Below are positions 6,273-11,287 of a DNA stretch of 13,349 bases, piece after piece. The translations under genes were made by a program, and so were the position numbers. The notes under the pieces were generated by a model. The model ran no database searches and was not told the origin of the DNA. It worked only from the letters and a program-made list of their open reading frames with translations. The stretch covers positions 4,179-17,527 of the forward strand of contig DKCU01000021.1 in NCBI GenBank assembly GCA_002451555.1. Reading direction: 5' to 3'. Source of the stretch: Candidatus Segatella albertsiae (GTDB lineage Bacteria; Bacteroidota; Bacteroidia; Bacteroidales; Bacteroidaceae). Position 1 is the stretch's first letter, and the number at the start of each line of letters is the position of its first letter.

Positions 6273-6979
6273 AAAACAAACTCTCTGAGCTTCTCTACAT
6301 CTTTCAGAGCTGGCTCTATCTCAAACTTCGAGTTGAGGTCAATGCCGATGCACTTGGGATGATGGAAAGCCTTCACTCGTTCTGTATCGTCGGGACCAAT
6401 GCCGCCACTCAACAAGAAAGGCACGTCGCCATCGTATTGTTCAAGCACCGACCAATCAAACTGCTCACCACTTCCACCGACAGTCTTACATTTAGTGTCG
6501 AAGAGGAAGAGGTCAACAGCGCCTACATACTCCTTGTATTTTTTGATGTCTTCGACTGTGCTTACGCTGATAGCCTTGATGATTTTGATATCCTTCTTGA
6601 TGTCAGGGTCGATGGTGGCACGAAGATTCTCACAAGTTTCCCGAGGCTCATTGCCATGCAGTTGGATGTAATCGAGATTGTAGTTGTACACCCTCGTCAC
6701 GATGTTCTGTGGCATATCATCCACAAACACCCCTACTCTTGCAGGCTGCTTGACGTTTGCCAAGGCTTCGTTCCCATCATTCGGCTCCCCCGCACTAAAC
6801 TTGGAAGCCTGCTGGATACGCTCCTCGGAATAATCAGGAATGATTCCCGCACGACTACTTATCATCTGTACATAGCGTGGTGACTTCGGATAGAAGATAA
6901 AGCCTATCATGTCAATGTCCAAGGCCGAAACTTCGCGAATGTTGTCGGCATCGCGCATACCACAAACCTTTATTATCAT
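6257..6979 (-). CDS. trpF: Phosphoribosylanthranilate isomerase
   Basis: TIM-barrel isomerase of 240 residues that performs the Amadori rearrangement of phosphoribosylanthranilate to CdRP. The catalytic base is C6 in KVCGMRD and the catalytic acid is D161 in LFDTK. Other landmarks are GFIFYPKSPRYV (26-37), VGVFVDD (82-88), YIQLHGNE (104-111), the phosphate-binding TVGGSGEQFDW (166-176), LLSGGIGPDD (189-198) and GIDLNSKFE (212-220). The family is usually about 200-210 residues. The excess lies mostly at about 46-78, a polar stretch between PRYV and GVFV. It is a separate protein, unlike the TrpC-TrpF fusion of enterics. The C-terminus runs into the octamer array. The ATG at 6979 follows a 14-bp direct repeat and no Shine-Dalgarno site. 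Confidence 0.97.
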   Translation of the reverse strand: MIIKVCGMRDADNIREVSALDIDMIGFIFYPKSPRYVQMISSRAGIIPDYSEERIQQASKFSAGEPNDGNEALANVKQPARVGVFVDDMPQNIVTRVYNYNLDYIQLHGNEPRETCENLRATIDPDIKKDIKIIKAISVSTVEDIKKYKEYVGAVDLFLFDTKCKTVGGSGEQFDWSVLEQYDGDVPFLLSGGIGPDDTERVKAFHHPKCIGIDLNSKFEIEPALKDVEKLREFVLKVKR

Positions 6980-6982
6980 TTG

Positions 6983-7006
6983 AATGTTAAGTCTTAAATG
7001 TTAAGT
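6983..7006. repeat. 14-bp period direct repeat before trpF
   Basis: AATGTTAAGT occurs at 6983-6992 and 6997-7006, giving a period of 14 bp in the 57-bp trpC-trpF spacer. The repeat ends 3 bp upstream of the trpF start codon. A small GGGC/GCCC hairpin (7017-7025 region) lies between it and the trpC stop. Only two copies are present, so chance is possible, but the position matches the repeats at the other operon junctions. Confidence 0.6.
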
Positions 7007-7036
7007 GTAAAATTGGGCATACGCCCTGAACTTTTC

Positions 7037-7840
7037 CTAAAGAGCACTAAGAAATTCCTTGAGTGCCATGCCTGGGTCTGCTTGTTTCATGAACTGCTCG
7101 CCCATGAGGAAGCCTCGGAAACCAGCCTCTCGGAGTTGCTTCACGGTCTCAGGATTAGAGATGCCGCTTTCGCTCACACGGCACACATCCTTTGGAAGCT
7201 GCTCTGCCAAGCGGAAACTATTGTTGACATCCGTCACGAAAGTCCCAAGATTGCGATTGTTGATGCCATACATATCTGGCTCCAACTCCGCATACTCAAA
7301 GTCTCTGTCATTATGCATCTCCAGAAGGACTTCCAAGCCCAATTGATGAGCCATACCTAGCAATCGCTTACACTCATCCTTGGTCAAGCAAGCAGCTATC
7401 AGAAGCACTGCGGAAGCTCCACAATAACGAGCCTGAAGAAGTTGATATTCCTCGATGACAAAGTTCTTATATAAAATAGGTAAGGTGACACCTACGTGGC
7501 GTGCCTCCTGTATGTACTCGTCATAGCCACCGAAATAGTCGATGTCGGTGAGGACGCTCAGAGCCGAAGCTCCATTCTCCTGATAGCTCAGCGGAATGAT
7601 GCTTGCCTTGCCCTCTTCCTTGATCCAGCCCTTGCTGGGCGACTTGCGCTTAAACTCGGAGATGATACCCGTAGAGGAAGCCATCAAAGCCTCTCTCATA
7701 CTTCCACCTGGTGTCTTGCCGTCATCGTCATTCATCTTCTGCTCGGTCAGAGTTATCATCTGTCGAGGAGAGATGAAGCGCTTGCGCTGGTCTATCTCGA
7801 TTCGCTTGTGAGCGACGATTTCTTCTAAAATATCAGCCAT
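7037..7840 (-). CDS. trpC: Indole-3-glycerol phosphate synthase
   Basis: TIM-barrel enzyme of 267 residues that cyclises and decarboxylates CdRP to indole-3-glycerol phosphate, the TrpA substrate. The start MADILEEIVAHKRIEI is typical of the family. Catalytic and binding residues by family analogy are E62 and K64 in ISEFKRKSPSKG, K125 in LYKNFVI (the usual KDF motif reads KNF here), E174 in LEVLLEMHN, N194 in GINNRNL, and E224-S225 in SESGIS. Length is normal. The ATG at 7840 follows directly on the octamer array, 38 bp after the trpD stop. The TAG stop is 57 bp from trpF. Confidence 0.97.
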   Translation of the reverse strand: MADILEEIVAHKRIEIDQRKRFISPRQMITLTEQKMNDDDGKTPGGSMREALMASSTGIISEFKRKSPSKGWIKEEGKASIIPLSYQENGASALSVLTDIDYFGGYDEYIQEARHVGVTLPILYKNFVIEEYQLLQARYCGASAVLLIAACLTKDECKRLLGMAHQLGLEVLLEMHNDRDFEYAELEPDMYGINNRNLGTFVTDVNNSFRLAEQLPKDVCRVSESGISNPETVKQLREAGFRGFLMGEQFMKQADPGMALKEFLSAL

Positions 7841-7843
7841 TAC

Positions 7844-7882
7844 TTTTTTACCTTTTTACTCTTTTACTTTTTTACCTTTTAC
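7844..7882 (-). repeat. GTAAAAAR octamer repeat between trpD and trpC
   Basis: Four 8-bp units (GTAAAAAA or GTAAAAGA/G variants) and a 7-bp end unit fill the whole trpD-trpC junction. The trpD stop TAA (7879-7881) is part of the first unit, and the last unit ends 3 bp before the trpC ATG. Same unit and orientation as 5-36 and 6221-6272. The A-rich spacer may serve in translation initiation of trpC; this is inference. Confidence 0.88.
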
Positions 7883-8883
7883 GAGTTGAGTTCCACGAAC
7901 TTCTTGAAGGTCTTCAAGGCATTGCCTGAGTCGATGCTCTCACGTGCGATCTCCACACATTCCTCAATACTCTTCTTGCCTTTCTCCATCACCTGGATAC
8001 CAAAGGCTGCATTGGCGAGCACGATGTTCTTCTGGGCAGGAAGGGCACGATTTTCGAGTACGGCATCGAAGATGTCCTTTGCCTCTTCCTCTGTGGCACC
8101 ACCTCTCACCTCTTCAGGTTTGGCGATTTCGAATCCTAAGTCTTGCGGCTTGAAGATTTTCTCATAGTCGTTGGTGGTCACCTTGAAGTCGCTGGTGAGA
8201 GAAATCTCGTCATAGCCATCAATGCTGTTTACGATGCCGTAGTCGATGCCTATCTTCTGATAAACCTGGTTGTAGAGGCGCATCTGGTCAAGGTTGGCAA
8301 CGCCGAGCAACTGACATTTAGGTTGGCTTGGGTTGACCAATGGCCCCAAGAGATTGAACACGGTAGGAAACTGCAAAGCCTTGCGGATAGGACCAACGAA
8401 CTTCATAGCCTTGGCAAACAACTGTGCATGAAGATAAACAATGCCAGCCTCGTTGATACTGCGATTGAGTTTGTCCATATCATCGGTGAACTGTACCCCA
8501 TGGTTCTTGATGACATTGGAAGCACCGCTTACCGAAGTGGCAGCATAGTTACCATGCTTAGCCACCTTATAACCCGCACCAGCGATGACAAAGCAAGAAG
8601 TGGTAGAGATGTTGAATGTATTCTTGCGGTCTCCACCCGTACCTACTACGTCAATGTAGCGGTCGCAGTCGAGGATGGCAGGAACGCCCGTCGCCAAGAT
8701 ACCATCACGAAAGCCAAGCAACTCATCCACTGTCACGCCACGCATCTGCAAACCTGTGAGCAGAGCCGTGATTTGCTCCTCGGGAAATTCACTCTGAGTG
8801 ATACCCACGATGATGTTCTTGGTCTCCTCACGAGTCAATTCCTCGTGGTTCAACATTCTATTCAAAATGTCCTTCATTTCCAT
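7879..8883 (-). CDS. trpD: Anthranilate phosphoribosyltransferase
   Basis: Transferase of 334 residues that couples anthranilate to PRPP, the second committed step. The PRPP-binding GTGGDRKNTFNIST is at 81-94, KHGNYAATSVSGASNV at 109-124, and FNLLGPLVNPS in the second half. The N-terminal helical part and family length are normal. It is a stand-alone protein, not fused to TrpG. The ATG at 8883 is chosen because AGGAGA lies 8 nt upstream (8893-8898), a real Shine-Dalgarno site that is uncommon in this group; a second ATG two codons later is possible. It is the first structural gene after the trpL attenuator, and the octamer repeat begins at its stop codon. Confidence 0.97.
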   Translation of the reverse strand: MEMKDILNRMLNHEELTREETKNIIVGITQSEFPEEQITALLTGLQMRGVTVDELLGFRDGILATGVPAILDCDRYIDVVGTGGDRKNTFNISTTSCFVIAGAGYKVAKHGNYAATSVSGASNVIKNHGVQFTDDMDKLNRSINEAGIVYLHAQLFAKAMKFVGPIRKALQFPTVFNLLGPLVNPSQPKCQLLGVANLDQMRLYNQVYQKIGIDYGIVNSIDGYDEISLTSDFKVTTNDYEKIFKPQDLGFEIAKPEEVRGGATEEEAKDIFDAVLENRALPAQKNIVLANAAFGIQVMEKGKKSIEECVEIARESIDSGNALKTFKKFVELNS

Positions 8884-8892
8884 AATTCAAGT

Positions 8893-8898
8893 CTCCTA
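8893..8898 (-). promoter_or_regulatory. Shine-Dalgarno site of trpD
   Basis: AGGAGA on the minus strand, 9 nt upstream of the ATG at 8883. It fixes the start codon and stands out because the other genes here lack such sites. It could secure initiation on transcripts that have escaped the attenuator. Confidence 0.65.
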
Positions 8899-8951
8899 TA
8901 TTTTTTATTATTATTTTCTTATCATTCACCAGCCCACCATACTCATCGAAA

Positions 8952-8979
8952 ACAGGTCTTATATGAAAAAAAGACCTGT
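8952..8979 (-). promoter_or_regulatory. Alternative hairpin overlapping the attenuator 3' arm
   Basis: The 3' arm of the attenuator (8971-8979) can also pair perfectly over 9 bp (ACAGGTCTT with AAGACCTGT) with 8952-8960 just downstream, across a 10-nt loop containing the U-tract. Four U residues follow. Because it forms only after polymerase has passed the terminator, it would be a second weak terminator or a stabilising stem, not an antiterminator. The pairing is seen; the role is inferred. Confidence 0.5.
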
Positions 8980-8999
8980 CGTAAGTTACGGCAGGCCTT
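8966..8999 (-). terminator. trp attenuator (Rho-independent terminator)
   Basis: On the transcribed strand AAGGCCTGCCGT (about 8999-8988) pairs with ACGACAGGTCTT (8982-8971), with one wobble and one A/C mismatch and a small loop, followed by seven U residues (8972-8966). It sits between trpL and trpD, 42 nt after the trpL stop. This is the layout of an attenuation terminator that aborts transcription when Trp-tRNA is plentiful. Confidence 0.88.
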
Positions 9000-9047
9000 T
9001 CATTTATCATTGGATTCATATCCACGCACGGCTCATCGACTCACGAC
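8978..9047 (-). promoter_or_regulatory. Predicted antiterminator pairing of the trp leader
   Basis: GTCGTGAGT (9047-9039), which overlaps the trpL stop codon, can pair over 9 bp with ACTTACGAC (8986-8978) in the terminator, with a single G-U wobble. Pairing would break the terminator. A ribosome stalled at the Trp codons (9076-9068) would leave 9047-9039 free, whereas one at the trpL stop would cover it. This gives read-through only when Trp-tRNA is scarce. The complementarity is seen; the switching is inferred from the classical attenuation model. Confidence 0.65.
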
Positions 9048-9103
9048 TTTTTAAATCTTGAGATACGCCACCACCATGCTGTTGTAGATACGAATGTTGT
9101 CAT
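9041..9103 (-). CDS. trpL: trp operon leader peptide with three consecutive Trp codons
   Basis: A 20-codon ORF from the ATG at 9103 to the TGA at 9041. Codons 10-12 are TGG-TGG-TGG (9076-9068), within the peptide segment TTAWWWRIS. Trp is the rarest common codon, so three in a row in a 20-codon ORF directly before a terminator and trpD is strong evidence for an attenuator leader peptide. No Shine-Dalgarno site is seen. The peptide itself needs no activity; ribosome stalling at the Trp codons is the signal. The leader starts about 65 nt downstream of the predicted transcription start. The ORF is too short for routine gene finders and is probably not annotated. Confidence 0.9.
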   Translation of the reverse strand: MTTFVSTTAWWWRISRFKKS

Positions 9104-9172
9104 CTTATTCTAGTATTTGAATATTTATTACTTTATTTTATGAAAGAGATTGTTTTTATCTCTATCCAATTG

Positions 9173-9204
9173 CAAAAGTACACTTTTTCTTTCAAACCAC
9201 CAAC
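9173..9204 (-). promoter_or_regulatory. trp operon promoter
   Basis: Bacteroidota housekeeping promoter on the minus strand: -7 element TACTTTTG (9180-9173, consensus TAnnTTTG), followed by CA, and -33 element GTTG (9204-9201), with a 20-bp spacer. Transcription would begin near 9165-9168, giving a leader of about 280 nt that contains trpL and the attenuator. No other consensus promoter is seen between the trp genes. Confidence 0.8.
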
Positions 9205-9414
9205 TTTTTGATGAAAAAATCACCAATTTAATAGAAATTAGTAATTATTTTCTCCGAAATATCGTAGAAATACCTCTTATACCTTATTATATATAGGGAA
9301 ACCAAAGCGAGATTGTCGCCCAACAAAAGCAAAAAAAAATCAAGAGAATGTAATATTCAGAACAAGGTTGCGTTATATAGAAAAGTAAGTTGAACATTAA
9401 ATACAGATACGCCT
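9205..9414. other. Intergenic region between the trp promoter and the rpe unit
   Basis: AT-rich divergent region. It must carry the plus-strand promoter for the small ORF and rpe, but I find no clear TAnnTTTG box on that strand. An A9 run lies near 9332-9340, and a small GCGA/TCGC stem near 9308-9320. No gene or strong hairpin is seen. Confidence 0.4.
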
Positions 9415-9543
9415 ATGAAGCATCTATTTACTTCAGAAGAAATGAGACCATCCCCTAGGACGATCAACATCATCAAGCAGATAGCCTACACCTATCGTGC
9501 TATCAAGATGAATGGAAAATACGAGGTGTTCTGTCTTAACTAA
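9415..9543 (+). CDS. Small hypothetical protein (42 residues) upstream of rpe
   Basis: A 42-codon ORF from the ATG at 9415 to the TAA at 9543, ending 12 bp before the rpe start. The product begins MKHLFTSEEMRPSPRTI and ends YEVFCLN. It is basic and soluble, with a predicted helical centre (NIIKQIAYTYRAIK) and no membrane segment or signal peptide. I recall similar short proteins ending in CLN in Bacteroidales, but cannot confirm it here. Codon use resembles neighbouring genes, and its spacing fits co-transcription with rpe. Function unknown. Confidence 0.7.
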   Translation: MKHLFTSEEMRPSPRTINIIKQIAYTYRAIKMNGKYEVFCLN

Positions 9544-9555
9544 ATTACATGACAA

Positions 9556-10221
9556 ATGAAGACAAAAGTATCACCTTCCTTGCTTTCCGCCAACTTCCTG
9601 GACTTAAAGAGCGAAGTGGAAATGATCAACAAGAGTGAGGCAGACTGGCTTCACATGGACATCATGGATGGAGTCTTTGTGCCCAACATCTCCTTCGGAT
9701 TTCCTGTCCTGGAAGCCGTAGCCAAAGCTTGCACCAAACCTCTTGACGTGCATTTCATGATTCAGCACCCAGAGCAGTATATCGAGCAAACCGCCAAGAT
9801 AGGTGCCATGATGATGAACGTACACTACGAGGCCTGCGTGCATTTGCATCGCACCATACAACAGATACACGCTGCAGGGATGAAAGCCGGTGTTACCCTA
9901 AACCCATCAACTCCAGTCTGCGTATTGGAAGACATCATCAAAGACGTAGATATGGTCTTGCTGATGAGTGTGAACCCAGGCTTTGGAGGACAAAAATTCA
10001 TAGAAAACACCATTCAGAAAGTGGCGCGCCTACGCAAGCTCATCAAGGAATCGGGTTCGCACGCCCTTATCGAGGTAGATGGCGGCGTGCAAGCTGAAAC
10101 CGCTCCTCGCCTAGTCAAGGCAGGAGTAAACGTTCTGGTAAGCGGCAGCTATGTTTTCAAGAGCACAGACCCTCTATCCACCATCCATGCCTTGAAAGAG
10201 CTCAAACAACCAGAGGATTAA
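9556..10221 (+). CDS. rpe: Ribulose-phosphate 3-epimerase
   Basis: TIM-barrel epimerase of 221 residues interconverting ribulose 5-phosphate and xylulose 5-phosphate in the pentose phosphate pathway, in the cytosol. The N-terminus has PSLLSANFLDL. Metal-binding and catalytic residues are visible: H33 and D35 in LHMDIMDG, H66 in LDVHFM, and D175 in IEVDGG. The phosphate loop MSVNPGFGGQKF is at 137-148, with SGSYVF near 196-201. Length is normal. The ATG at 9556 is in frame with the conserved MKTKVSPSLLSA; another ATG at 9549 is out of frame. It is convergent with the sigma factor gene, 20 bp apart, with no clear terminator between them. Confidence 0.97.
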   Translation: MKTKVSPSLLSANFLDLKSEVEMINKSEADWLHMDIMDGVFVPNISFGFPVLEAVAKACTKPLDVHFMIQHPEQYIEQTAKIGAMMMNVHYEACVHLHRTIQQIHAAGMKAGVTLNPSTPVCVLEDIIKDVDMVLLMSVNPGFGGQKFIENTIQKVARLRKLIKESGSHALIEVDGGVQAETAPRLVKAGVNVLVSGSYVFKSTDPLSTIHALKELKQPED

Positions 10222-10241
10222 AGAGGTACAAGACTATAATA

Positions 10242-10838
10242 CTAATCCAACTGAAGATATACATTGTGCTCCTTGGCCATACGACGTAGGTTGAGGAGCG
10301 CATAACGCATCCTGCCCAGACTCGTATTGATGCTGACACCTGTGGTCTCTGCAATCTCCTTGAAAGACAATTGCTGATAATAACGCATATAGACCACCTC
10401 ACGCTGGAGCGGAGGAAGCATATCCATCATTTTTTTTACGTCTGAGAGTACTTGACTATTAACAATCGTATTTTCTGCGTTGCCCGACAAGACGCTATCA
10501 CACCCTATGTTGGACAAGTCGTTGGTCTCATTGGTCTCGACGATATGCTTGCTTCTGCTCTCGCGATACATATCCATCATCACATTGTGAGCGATACGCA
10601 TACACCATGCACCAAACTTCCCATTGACGACATATTGTCTTTTCTGAAGCTTGCTTATCACCTTGACGAAAGTTTCTTGAAATATGTCATTGGCCACATC
10701 TTGGTCATGCACCATAAACATGATGTAAGAGAAAAGCTTCACCTCATTGCGCGAAAGCAACAGGTCGAAAGCTCTATTATCACCATCGACATACTTCACT
10801 GCCAACTCCTCGTCGGTCAATTCTTGTAGATTTCTCAT
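10242..10838 (-). CDS. ECF-type RNA polymerase sigma factor
   Basis: Sigma-70 family protein of 198 residues. Region 2 spans about 22-95 and includes AFDLLLSRNEVKLFSYI, DIFQETFVKV (core-binding and -10 recognition) and FGAWCMRIAHNVMMDMYR. A variable acidic linker follows (about 100-128). Region 4 spans about 130-187 with LPPLQREVVYMRYYQQLSFKEIAE and the helix-turn-helix ending NTSLGRMRYALLNLRR. There is no sigma region 1 or 3, and no anti-sigma gene beside it. Its own promoter is a housekeeping one (10927-10958). The specificity and inducing signal cannot be read from the sequence. The ATG at 10838 gives normal family length. Confidence 0.93.
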   Translation of the reverse strand: MRNLQELTDEELAVKYVDGDNRAFDLLLSRNEVKLFSYIMFMVHDQDVANDIFQETFVKVISKLQKRQYVVNGKFGAWCMRIAHNVMMDMYRESRSKHIVETNETNDLSNIGCDSVLSGNAENTIVNSQVLSDVKKMMDMLPPLQREVVYMRYYQQLSFKEIAETTGVSINTSLGRMRYALLNLRRMAKEHNVYLQLD

Positions 10839-10926
10839 TTCTTAATTCTATTTTTTAATTAAGTAAATGTCCAATCAATAGGCTATTAATTTTAATTTAT
10901 TGCATTAATTCTGTTAATAATCGTTG

Positions 10927-10958
10927 CAAAGGTAATGTTTTTCTGAGAAACTGCCAAA
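10927..10958 (-). promoter_or_regulatory. Promoter of the sigma factor gene
   Basis: Minus-strand TACCTTTG (10934-10927) and TTTG (10958-10955) with a 20-bp spacer, an exact match to the Bacteroidota consensus. The expected start near 10920 gives a leader of about 80 nt to the ATG at 10838. Confidence 0.88.
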
Positions 10959-11040
10959 ATTTTAACATAAAAAAGTATGAAATTCCGCGTAAATGGCAAC
11001 GAAAAGTTTCACAAAATGCGAAAAATGACTCCGAATATTG

Positions 11041-11113
11041 AAAAGAAAAAAGGTTGGTTACAGGACGTAACCAACCAAATAAATCGATAACTTAGACGAT
11101 AGTCTAACTTATC
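11041..11113 (-). ncRNA. Candidate small RNA with two hairpins and intrinsic terminator
   Basis: Directly downstream of a consensus promoter (11120-11151), the minus strand encodes about 70 nt: a 5' hairpin GATAA-G-TTAGAC, loop TATC, then GTCTAA-G-TTATC (11113-11086, 11 bp with one G/G mismatch); a linker of about 9 nt; then a perfect 10-bp stem GGTTGGTTAC/GTAACCAACC (11076-11052) with loop GTCCT, followed by T6-C-T4. No ORF lies within. It ends about 80 bp before the promoter of the sigma factor gene, so it is a separate unit and not that gene's leader. No known RNA family is recognised. Confidence 0.65.
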
Positions 11114-11119
11114 ACGCTG

Positions 11120-11151
11120 CAAATATACACCTTTTTCGCATTACTCCCAAA
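11120..11151 (-). promoter_or_regulatory. Promoter of the candidate small RNA
   Basis: Minus-strand TATATTTG (11127-11120) and TTTG (11151-11148) with exactly 20 bp between them. Both boxes match the Bacteroidota consensus. It is divergent from the GH28-GH105 promoter, with about 60 bp between the two upstream boxes and the -7 site. Confidence 0.8.
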
Positions 11152-11212
11152 TATTTTTAACTCAAAATTACTTTTTTAACATTGTGTGCGTGGACATTTC
11201 AAAGAAAATGAT

Positions 11213-11220
11213 TATCTTTG
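11213..11220 (+). promoter_or_regulatory. -7 element of the GH28-GH105 gene
   Basis: TATCTTTG followed by CA on the plus strand matches TAnnTTTG. The -33 box is poor: the sequence 20 bp upstream reads GTGG near 11190. This would put the start near 11227 and a leader of about 60 nt before the ATG at 11288. A weak -33 box would fit a promoter that needs an activator, as is common for polysaccharide-use genes; that is inference. Confidence 0.6.
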
Positions 11221-11287
11221 CAGAAAAGTAGGAAGACAACGTATGTTGACACCTGAAACAAACTCTATCTACAAACAATAAAACAAT

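Noticed and set aside
8143..9054. 303-codon open frame on the plus strand opposite trpD and the trp leader
   Set aside because: It lies antisense to a clear trpD and runs across the attenuator. Its translation matches no family I know and arises from the codon bias of the real gene.
10222..10241. Terminator between convergent rpe and the sigma factor gene
   Set aside because: The 20-bp gap has no inverted repeat or T-tract. Termination must occur inside the opposing gene or by another mechanism.
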